Below are positions 12,701-24,700 of a DNA stretch of 64,000 nucleotides, one piece after another. Both the position numbers and the translations under genes were made by a program. Origin of the DNA: Nipponacmea schrenckii (lineage: Eukaryota; Mollusca; Gastropoda; Lottiidae); the NCBI GenBank assembly GCA_030562195.1, contig CM060201.1, forward strand, positions 33,958,067 to 34,022,066. Direction: 5' to 3'. Numbering within the stretch: the first letter of the stretch is position 1; each line of letters opens with the position of its first letter. The notes beneath the pieces are model-generated. The model was not told the DNA's origin. It ran no database searches and saw nothing but the letters and a program-made list of their open reading frames with translations.

Positions 12701-15700
12701 AGTCAAGTCTAGTGATGTTGTAGCCTGCCATTTGTTGTTTTGATTTGTTTTATTAAGGCTTTACTTTCGATTTGGAATGAAAATGGCACAGGAGGCTTTA
12801 TCCTTTAGAAACGAAATATCTAGAGTGAACAGTTTCTAAATTAATTGTGTTGTGTTGTGCAATGTTGTATCATATCATGTCATGTTTTCGTGTTGTACTG
12901 CATGTCGTTTCAACCAAATACGGAAATAAGAAAATGCGCTAAAATGAATATTGCTAAATTTAAGGATCGTAGATTTTCATTCTACAAAACAAAACTATGT
13001 TATTTGGTGCAATTTTTGTTGAAATCAATATTATGGAATCAGAATTATTTTAAAAATGAAATAAATATTTATTTTCTGGTTTAGGTGGTTGAATTTTAAA
13101 ACCTAACCTTGTTTTATGTAGGTCTGGAGTATAAAAGCCTTACATGTTAATAAAAGTAAATTTATCATTTATCATTATTATTTCTAAATAAAAACCATTA
13201 ATCAACTGTTTGTTAATTATAATGTGACATATTGATATATTAGATATTATAGTAGATTATAATCAAACATTGATTGGGCTAGCTTAAACTAGTTTTTAGA
13301 CTTGACCTATTTATTGAAAATAACAATATAAATTGACACGAAAAAACATATAAAATCTTAACTAAAGGTGCTAAAAATATCTGAGATTTTTGCTGGAAAA
13401 AATCAATTTACATCAAGCCCGAAACGCCTGTATAGTTAAAAGTATAAAGCATTCATTCTGTTCTCGACACAAGGTAGCGCATTCTCAAAGACTCTTCATA
13501 CCTTAGTCTAAAATCTGATACTGTATATGGGATGTTCTAGCTCTAAGATTATTTCTACTTGGCCAGATCACATAAACTATACCCATTTACTTAACAGTTA
13601 GATCAGGTGGTCGAAGGATACTATGTATGATTCTTACATGAACGTAGTTTTTGAATCTTTTTCTTGACTGTATAAGATTGATTTTAATAAAGGTTATAAG
13701 GTTTCAGCTGACACTTCCAATCATATTGAAAGGTTTACATATTGTATTGAATGTGATTTAAAATCTTGGTTGCAATCTTTTTAAAAATTTGACTTATTAA
13801 ACGGATACTGCGTCTTGGCATCAACATAACATTTTAGTTTCCAAGAATGGTCAATATGAGTATATATTTATCAGTAAACTTACCTGGTGTCATAAAGTAA
13901 CAGAAACCCTGTAAAATCTGGAAATCTCACCAAACTAAATCATCTATAATTAACGCTTAATCAATTTATTGAAAAATTTTCAAATTTTATGTTCCTTCTA
14001 AGACCTATTATCCTATTATCAAGGGTGTTGAAGATATTAACAATATATCTATGGAGAAGATATTAACAATATATCTATGGAGAAGATATTAACAATATAT
14101 CTTTGGAGAAGATATTACAATATATCTATGGAGAAGATATTACAATAGTATCTATGGAGAAGATATTAACAATATATCTATAGAGAAGATATTAACAATA
14201 TATCTATGGAGAAGATATTAACAATATATCTATGGAGAAGATATTAACAATATATCTATGGAGAAGATATTAACAATATATCTATGGAGAAGATATTAAC
14301 AATATATCTATGGAGAAGATATTAACAATATATCTATGGAGAAGATATTAACAATATATCTATGGAGAAGATATTAACAGTATATCGATGGAGAAGATAT
14401 TAGCAATATATCTATGGAGAAGATATTAACAATATATCTATGGAGAAGATATTAACAATATATCTATGGAGAAGATATTAACAATATATCTATGGAGAAG
14501 ATATTAACAATATATCTATAGGGGAAGATATTAACAATATATCTATGGAGAAGATATTAACAATATATCTATGGAGAAGATATTAACAATATATCTATGG
14601 AGAAGATATTAGCAATATATCTATGGAGAAGATATTAGCAATATATCTATGGAGAAGATATTAACAATATATCTATGGAGAAGATATTAACAATATATCT
14701 ATGGAGAAGATATTAGCAATATATCTATGGAGAAGATATTAGCAATATATCTATGGAGAAGATATTAACAATATATCTATGGAGAAGATATTAACAATAT
14801 ATCTATGGAGAAGATATTAACAATATATCTATGGAGAAGATATTAACAATATATCTATGGAGAAGATATTAACAATATATCTATGGAGAAGATATTAACA
14901 GTATATCGATGGAGAAGATATTAACAATATATCTATGGAGAAGATATTAACAATATATCTATGGAGAAGATATTAACAATATATCTATGGAGAAGATATT
15001 AACAATATATCTATGGAGAAGATATTAACAATATATCTATGGAGAAGATATTAACAATATATCTATGGAGAAGATATTTAATGTTTTCATGGTCTGAATA
15101 AAGTCAATATATTTCCAATAAACCAGATTTCCTGGTAATTAAATTGTCGTTTGGCAACCAATTCCCCGATTACATCAAATGAGAGAAAAACCAATAAAAA
15201 TAGATTTTATGTTCCTGAATATCAGATTTGTCATAAAATTTACATTTACACTCAGGTTCAATCAAACCCTTTCTTGTAGAATCTAAATTATATGATATCG
15301 GTTTAATGAGCACAACAATCTGATTCTCTGAAGCACTGGTCTAGGGTTGGAAATTCCAGGCTGTTGTAATCTAACTCAGTAAGACTGATCTGTTTTCATG
15401 TTAGATTGATTTATATCACCATTAGTTAACTATTTTTTTCACTCAAAATGCTTTGTGGTAATATCAAATTTAAAAATATGAAAATGATATGTCTAAGAAA
15501 AGGTGGTTACCCATTGAAAGTTGACCCTCATCCGAAATTTGTATACCTGTCTTTGCCCTATAAAAAGGGTTTATGCCTTTTAATAGTAGATATTCCTCTT
15601 TACTGCTTGAAATTGTAGTATTTCTGAAAATCTTTGTTTATCCAAGATTTTAGAATAGGTCCTCGATCAATTAAGTACGATTCTATAAATAGAATCCTGA

Positions 15701-18700
15701 ACTTTGACCTTTTAATGTAATTAACACCTATATGTTATAGAATGAGTCTGGATAATATATCTATATTAAGTCTACTGTCTATTAATTATTCACATGCTAA
15801 AGTGAAACATGATAATCCCCAACTGTAGACATTCCAGAATAATCTATATTTAGCATGATTAATTGAATTTTCAAAATATTTTTTCCAAAAAAAACCCAGT
15901 TTTTTTGAGAGATACAGTAATCTGATTGGTCATTTGGTAGTTGGATTAGTTCAAGTTGGAAGATACTTTGCTGTTGGTTTGGTTGTTGATAAATCTTCTG
16001 GATCTGGTCAAGTCGAATGACATGACGGTGGCCCTGAATGGTGTGGCATGAGTTACTCGGTCTTCTTCATTCGTCCAAATTCGTTCTGATCATGGTTAAT
16101 CTTGTTGATTGGTATTCAAATTGATTGTATTCATATAAGTTTTTAAGGCACTTAGCCAAAGCCTTAATCTTAGTATTGTCAACAGGTTAGATTGGAAGAT
16201 AAACCAGAGTTTAAAAAAACAGAAAACATAACTAAACTTGAAGTTGAAATCAATTTTTAGATTGACGTTTATGAGATGAAGAAAACGCTAAAATCTTTCC
16301 AAGTTATTCCAATAAAGAATGTAATGTTTTAACATCTACAGAGAAACATACAATTAAACAGAAGACTCATAAACCAGTTGTGTCTATATCTGACATTGGT
16401 CTGTCAAGTCTTTCTCTATGCCAGTTGATGTACTACTCAATCATCCAGTCTCAATCTCTGCTTTGTATCAGTTGATATGTCAATGTTGACATCAAAATAT
16501 AAGATATATCACTATGTATTTGAAAGCTATATTAAATCATCACTTCCCCAACTCTCTATATGCCAGTTGATCTCAGTATCATATTTTATTATAGTGGATA
16601 TGTCAATGTTGACATACCAGTCATCATTAAACTAGTGTATATGAGATTGATATGTCAATCATCCCTTCCCTCTCTCTATATGCCAGTTGATGTGTAACTC
16701 AATGTCTATTTTTATCTCAATATCTCTTGATATGTCATTAATGATATACCTGTCAAAAAACATGTCTATTTGTGAGATTGATATGTCAATCACCCATTCC
16801 CTATCTATATATACCAGTTGATGTACAACTCAATGTCAATTAATATCTTAGTTGATATGTCATTATTGATAACAGGTCTATATGCCAGACCACTCTATCA
16901 CTGTGTCTGTTGATGTTTAATACAATGTCAATAAATATCTAAGTTGATATGTCAATGTATTAATCAAAATGTAGTTGATATGTCAGTCAGTTCTATCTGT
17001 ATGTAAGATGGAATCTTGGAATCCCAATGTCAGTTTTTTATCTGGAAAATAACATGTATGAATTAACAGTCTTGGCTTATAAATATATATATTAGATATT
17101 TATATAAGCTATGTCGAGTTGTATATTTGAAGTTGATATCTCAATAATCAAGTCTCCCTCTTTGTCAGTTGATGGACAGTTGTTATGTCGGTCAAATGTG
17201 ATTTATTAGCCAATATTTGTGTCTGTATATCATTGTGTCTCTATATGACCAAGATGATTTTAGTATTCCAGTGATCAGATTGGACAATCACTAAAATTGA
17301 GTTTTTATTAACCAATCAGGTTACTGTATTGTTTAAAATCTTGATTGTATCTTTCTTAAAATTTTGTAGAAAAGGGTCCAGTGCTTTTAGACTTATGTCA
17401 TTTCAGCTAATATGTAGGTCAAAATATCAGTTGCAATGCCAAAGTTTGTGGCTGTGTTGGTTCCAGTGTATGAACAAACAAATGTTTCTCCTGACACTTC
17501 AATTACAATGCCAGTGTTTATAAGAATATATAACTGGATATGTCAATGTGCCAGTTATTTGATATGTCAAAGTGAATGTCAATATGTCAGTTGATATGTC
17601 AGTCATTTGATATGTAAATGTCAATATGTCAGTTGACATGTCAATGTATAAGAGTTAACTGATATTCGATGTATGTCCCTGCTTTTGACAGATATTGACC
17701 AATCAGAAGTATTTATCACAATTACTGTGAGTGTATTGACCAATGGTCAGTGTGTCAATAATCTAGTTGATATGTCAGTGAGTATTAAACAAGATGGACC
17801 TCAATTACTATTGATTACCATTATCATAGTTTGAGAGATTCTCGACTTTATCTCTATCTCTTAGATTAACGGAAACATCTCGCCAAAAATTAGACATTGT
17901 TAATTTAGATTGAATCTTACTGGAATCGAAATTACAAATGTCATAAAAATATAACTATTGATTAATTTGTAATTGTCCTTAAAGGATTTAAGTGGAACAA
18001 AGAAGTCTTTATATATAGAAATATTACACAATATGTAGCCTGCAGTAAGATTCTCTGTACAGTATCCATTTATTATGTACTGTGTTTCATACCTTGATTG
18101 CAATGTCCACCTTTCTTGTATCACAGAAGTTTGTAAATACAGCAATTTGATTGGATTGTATGTAAACAACTACAGCCAATCATAGTCTTGATACAAAGTT
18201 TAATTAGCCACAGTGTTCTAATTTCCTGATTTGGTTGGTGTAGAATAAAATTAAATGGTTGCATTACAAAAACATTCAAAATTTGAGCTTCCAAATCTAT
18301 GTGTGTTCAGTATTATCTATGTTTAAAAATAACAAAACAACTTGGTATTTTTTGCAACTACATCATATAGAAAAGACATTTATAGAAATCGAAAGTGGTG
18401 TTGCAACATATTTTCGTTATTGGGATAACACTTTCTTGGTTTAGTACAGATTCTAGTGCTGAAAATTGGCTGAGACCTGAACGGGTTTCGAACCAGCGAT
18501 CTCAGAGTCAGGCACCTAATCGCCAGCACTACATGTCAACCATCTAGACCGCTCAGCCAACCCTCCACATAAATAGAAGGCAGCAGACCGGTAGACTTTA
18601 CTGCGAACATGCATTACCCCTCTGATAATCATTAACGACACAGCTCCCAAGGCTGATAACATGAGATAATACGATGTCATTTAGAAAGTGGTGTTGCAAT

Positions 18701-21700
18701 ATTATTGAGTGGTCTAGACGGTTGACATGTATTACTGGTGATTAGTGCCTGACTCTGAATCGCTGGTTTGAAACCTGTTCGGGTCTCAACCAATTTTCAG
18801 CACTAGAATCTGTACTAAACCAAGAAAGTGTTATCCCAATAACAATGATAATATTGGAACACCACTTTCTAAATGACATTTTATCAACTATTAACATATA
18901 TTCAGCACCCAAATCATCTCTCTGAATTGGCCAACCTGCCTCTTTAAGTTGACAAAGATAAAACCAAACATTTAGATCACTGCATTTAATCACATTGACT
19001 CATTTCCCTCATAGAAGATTAACATGATTTTGTCGTGCTGCCAATTCTATACCCAATGTGAATATTACCGATTCATAACAAGCTAAAATAGCCTGAAGAC
19101 CTAATTTGTTGGTGTATTTAGAACCACTGAATGAAACCAAATCTAAGTTGGGGAGGTTCATTATAAGAGATTTTCTCCATTCCTCCCAGTCCATGAAACC
19201 AGTAGCGAAACCAGGAGCCTCCAGGCTAAAACTGATCATGAATTAGTTGATTATTTGTATCTTCAGATAATTTTCAGCAGTTCAAGATGGTGGAGGATTG
19301 AAGCAAAATCTTAACTATAATGAAATTATGAATCATATACTACCTTATGGGAATTGAATGGTTATGATGATAATTTCAAGTTTTATAGAAATTTGATCGG
19401 AATTTATGATCTAATTAATCCTTGTCTACAATACACCAACCGGGCTGATACCTATTGCTATAAGCTTTGTTTATAATGCCAACGCAGGCCTGATTTGCTA
19501 AGACTTTAAAATTCAAAAACAGTTTAAAGTTGGATACCTGTTGAAAAGTACTTAGTATTGACATCAACAAAACATTGTATAAAAAATGTACTGCTGGGAA
19601 AAAACATAAAACAACAGCCCTGCTTTAATCCCTGTACAAGATAGGTCTCTTTGTTTTGATACGTGATTAGAAACTGGTCCCGATCACTGATCAGTGTTTG
19701 TCGATCTGTTTCTTAACACTTCTTGTAGGCAATATAGGATGCAGATTGATTCAATGTAACTTGGTATACATCTAGGCTTTAATAATGATGAGATCCTGTT
19801 TAATTTTATATTTTGTAAAATATTGGATGAACAGTTCTTGAGTTATCCCTTTCAAAACAGGTCAAAATTTGGGCTGGAAGATGCACTTAAAGAACAGTGT
19901 TTATCTGATTTAGGTTAAGGTTATGATTGGCAATGACCAGATGATGGATTTTGAAGATATTCCTCATGACTTGAGAACAAATAATTGGCTTCTTAATATC
20001 TTCAACTCTTTCTTATGTCTTTAGTCTAAAAGACTTAATAAGATTAAGCAAAGTATAAGTGAGAATAATGCTGACTTGTTAACAATGATATGATTGATGA
20101 AATGAAATTCTTAAGCACCTAATTGGCTAATCATGGGGAAGCCATGCAGTGTGCAATAAGAAAATATTTGCCAGGACAGCAACTTTGTTTTCGTGCTATT
20201 TGTACCTGTTGATGGATCTTTTCAGTGCGTAGCCTATAGCACAAAGGGCCTCGATTTATTGTTCAAACAACTAGACACTTTTACAATGTTTGCCCGTCTG
20301 ACCTACACCATTTTAAGGGGAAACTGGGTTGAAAAGTCTGAAAGTTCAACTCCACCTTTGGATGAGGTGAATCTTCAGGTTAACTAGCAATCATCTAACT
20401 CACTGAAACTCAGTGAGGATTGGTGTAAGATAGCTATGAACGTAAGATCAAACTGGTAGTTGTTTGAAGCAATTTATCATGTTGAAGATATCTGAAGAGA
20501 TTTGAGATAGTTAGACCAATTATCATATCAGACAAGCGTCTAATTTACTTCTTATGTCTTTTAGAAAATACCATCGCTACTTAGACACCATCATAATTAC
20601 CGTCTCGGACAGTATTAAATACTGTTATATGATTGGTCAAAACTGGCTCAAAGGCCACATGGGAAATTATTATACTATGAAAGGAAAATTAGAACTAATG
20701 GAGCACAAATTTTTGTTAGATACTGGTGGGACTAAGGCCTCCAAAGAAACAATGGCCTGGGCTCTCAAAATTAACAGATTTGAAATTTTGCTAAATCTTT
20801 CCTTGTCAGTCTCTCAGACCTGCATCACTGACATAGAAAAACTGGACTGAAAATTCAACCTTTGAACCCTTGACCTTCAGGTTAACGAATGAGCCACTGC
20901 AGCTCCCACCTTCTTAAGAGGTTGCTTGAAACCTGGCTTGAATAGTGAATTCTACAGCTAGCATTTACCAAGATATGTCATCTCTGTCTGTGCACATGCC
21001 TTTAAACATATTCCTGTCATGAATATTGCCGTAATTATGCGCATGTGTAATGATAAGTACCAAGGTAATGCCAAATGGATAAGTCATCTTCACTTATAAT
21101 ACCATTCAATCCAGCTGTAAATCAAAGCCAAGTGGTTTGGCCAAGGATCATATGGTAGGAAGGATCCCTTACTGTGAAGCTAGGGTGTCCATGTAAAATA
21201 ATTCTTTCAAAGCTTGCTTTTAATCTTTATGTCCATCTGAATTGTCACAAAAATAGTTAACTGAGGAGTATAAAATCAACAGCATGAATCTGAAATCAGC
21301 TATCTTTGTGAAGAGCACTCCAGGGAAATCAGAGTTATGTCCCCTTGTTGTAAAGAATAGTCCACTTGTATTAATATCATTAGTTACGGCAAGTCTAATA
21401 GGCGCCATATTATAATCTCTAGCAGACAAAATTGAATTGATTCAGTTGAAAAAGATAGATTGTTGCTTACCTCCATAAACCTAATTAGGATAATTAGGAC
21501 GAAAGTTTTGTCTCATTTATTCAATAATGTACAGAACAGTAGGATGTAAAATATATTTCATTTGTTCAACAATGTACAGAACACTCAGATATATTTCAAT
21601 TAAGAAATTCAGCTTGATTATTAAGTTTAAAAGGATTGTAAAAAGATTTACTCAATTTTTTATGTGTAGGCCTCTCCATGGGTGAGGTCATCAAACAATT

Positions 21701-24700
21701 TAGTGAATTACAGGAAACAACAGACTGAAAATTGGAATGGTGGTAATTGAAGCTATCAGTGTCCTTAACACACCTAAACATTTAAGAAAACCTATTAACA
21801 ATCTCTTTAACTTTAGTCTGAACGCACAATAACTCTTACCTCAAATAATAAAAAACCTAATTTGATTTTCTCTGCTAGTGTGTTTTATCTGTTTTATTTC
21901 TTTGATAATAGGATTAAATTCCTGTCACACGGTTCCTGACAGTGATTAGATTAAGGCAGGTTTATTCCTGGAAGCTCTTGGAGATTTCTATGGCCTCAAA
22001 TCTAATGAAAACCTCTCGGAATCATTTTTTTATTCTTACAGTTTTCTTTTTAGCCTTGTTAAAAAAACAATTAATAGTTTGAAGGCGAATTTGTTTTCGA
22101 AAGGATTTTTCTGACTTGTGGAAGGTCACAGACTTAAAAAAGATGTTTGTCATTCGAACCCCACGAGTCACTGCATCATTCTTATAACATTAACTCAAAT
22201 TTTAAAAACCTGTTAGAATTTAGAATTAACAAACATATATATCACTTTTTATTTATTAAAATATGCTCAATTTCACAAGTAAAAATATTTATAGAATTTT
22301 CCATGAATATTAGTGTTGCTATTGGAAACAGTTTCTTTATATACTCCAGATTCATAAAATTATGGATGACTACTTTTATACTTTTATTTTTATTTTTCAA
22401 TTGTTTATCTATCTGTACAAATATTACTCTCTCATTAATGGCTGTGCCAACATGCTTGTGGCTGTGCTTTTGGAGCATTGTTTATACTGAAATGTTAAAA
22501 CCATTGATTCCTAAATAACATAGTTGACAAGAAGACTTGAATGTTAGAAGTAAGGGGGACAAATCATAAACACAAGACAATATTATGGAATAAGAACACT
22601 TCTTTTATAAGGTTAAAAAACACAGTTCATGTCCACAATATCACCTCCTTCTGTTAGTGAAGGTTGACCTCCAGAACTCTTGTTATTTAGTTCTAGATGT
22701 TTGAGATATTTCTTATCAATTGGGTTTTTTTTTGTATCATTTCAGGGAATATTATTGGGCGAATTATGCTACAGGACTGGGTGCATCACTTCATGAATTA
22801 GGTCACACCTTTGACCTTGCTCACACATCATCAGGCATCATGGCTCGGGGCTTCGACGATCTCCATAAAGTTTTCACAATTCAACGATTACGAGGTCGCC
22901 ACAGTCGAGACAGTCAGCGTAACAGTATCTCTAGAACGCCCTCTACAGGCAGCATTGATAGTGTCTCGTTGATCAACAGTTTTGAAGGGCAGCGAAGATA
23001 TAAAGATGTCTGTTATGGTAGTCCTTATAAAAGGGTGAGTATTTTTGGTCAGTGGCAAAGTCCATAGGGCAGTCCTCAGTTTTAATATATTTGTAGTCAC
23101 TGGTCACTGCGCTTGTGATAACACAAGTTGATGTAGAGGATACATTTATTGATAAAGATGATTTAACATAAAAGACAATACAATAAAATCCTGGGATGAT
23201 ATCACAAGACAAACACACTTATAGATGATGTTTTGGCAGCCGCCATGCCAGCAAGTAGTGTTCCATGCTTGATCCACCTTCTCTTCCAGTAGTAGGCTAC
23301 ATGCTCGGTCAACATTCATGCGTTTCTGTGGTGACAGTTGGAACTCCCAACAATATATTTTGTTGAATAGAAAACAAAAAATTCCATTGTATCAACAATC
23401 CTAAAACTTACACAAAACCTTTCATCTTAACTGATCTTATTCCCTATTCTTAACTTTCTCATAGCATACTGCAGGGAATTGCTATGTTTTCACTAGCCCA
23501 AGTACAGAATTGTTGGAGGTGAACCTCCATGCATTTCATTTTTCTGACTAAGTTACTGTTGTATATTTCAGCTGTCACGTTCTAACAGTAAAAACAATGT
23601 CTATGTTCCTCCCCCACCACTAGTAGTTCGAGTTGAAACCGGTTTTAAACCAGTCAAATCCCCGTCTGCTTTAACACTATCCGTTAAAAACTATGATGGC
23701 ACGGAAACCTCAGAGACGATCTCACAGGAAGAAGGAAGTAACGATATTACTTCTCCTAATTCTATTGGTTTAGATAATGTCAATCGAAACTTGCAGCGTC
23801 AAGGTAAATATATATTATTATTCGTTGCTAAGGGACAGGGAAAGTTTTGCATGAATCTCATAAGCATTGTGAATAGCATTAGAAATTTTGAACCCAAGAG
23901 ATTAATCACTTTGCAGACGGCAATCTAATTCATGACTATCACCAGTGGGTTTAAAACCTTGCTTTTTGTGTTCTTTTCAGAACGACGGCCGAGTTCATGT
24001 TCATCAATTAGTTCTGTATCAAGTATATCCCCCCCATCATCCACGCCCTCTACGTTACCAAACTCACCTGACGAACCAGATCTTCGACTTCCAGAAGTTC
24101 ATTTTACAGACGATGGAGCCCATTGGTTCCGATCTTCAGCAGTTATACTCAGGTTTCACAAGTAAGTTTTGTATTGGCATAAATAATTATGTTCAGCTTT
24201 GTTGGTAAATAGAACCTTACTTTTTCTTAAGGTCACCATTCCTCATTTTCACATTCCATCCAACTGTAAATAATTGCAGATGATTTGTGATAAATACCAA
24301 GAGAGTTGCTGATAGACAGGAACCACTTGAACCAAGGATTTTATCCTTGTTAAATCAGTGTCAAGAGAATTTGAATTTAAGCAGAACAGCTGGTAGAAAC
24401 CTATTCCCAGAGAACCTTTTTGGGATAGAAGTGCTAGAACTGGTATCTTTGCAGAATCATTGTGAAGAAATTTGGCCTAGGACCATCTGATAAACAGGAT
24501 CCTCTGGAAACATGTTGTTATCCTTGTATAGTCCTATCACTCCTTCCCTTGATATCTTGTTTTAAAGAAATTGATTGATAATTTAATTGTGTTATATTTT
24601 ATATTCCAGATGGTTCAATAAACCAGATGGTAATAATCCCAAAAAACATCCAACTTTATCAGGGTAAGGTTTTATTATTGTTACGTGTATTTCCTACAGT

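Larger units (their letters stand above)
10203..22745 (+). other. 12.5-kb intron 2 of the metallopeptidase gene
   Basis: The intron runs from GTCAGT to TTTCAG. No exon could be placed inside it, and the codon split (AG|G, Arg281) matches across the gap, so none is required. It contains a GGAAGT-rich degenerate block (10440-11760), a foldback element (13797-14005), the 26-bp satellite (14026-15078), a TTGATATGTCA-rich stretch (16380-17780), two tRNA-Leu-like SINE copies (18391-18879) and SINE fragments near 20.9 kb and 21.1 kb. The remaining stretches are AT-rich with nothing recognisable. The 123-residue frame at 22147-22518 looks like chance. Confidence 0.75.

Noticed and set aside
18391..18562. 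Functional tRNA-Leu gene
   Set aside because: Only the A-box and B-box regions resemble tRNA; the anticodon and acceptor stems are not conserved, and the element continues into a repeat tail.
18742..18993. 83-residue minus-strand frame sharing residues with one at 29424-29651
   Set aside because: Both are translations of the tRNA-Leu-like SINE tail.
22147..22518. 123-residue frame with hydrophobic stretches
   Set aside because: Lies inside a large intron in AT-rich sequence with an overlapping antisense frame; no splice context or family resemblance.
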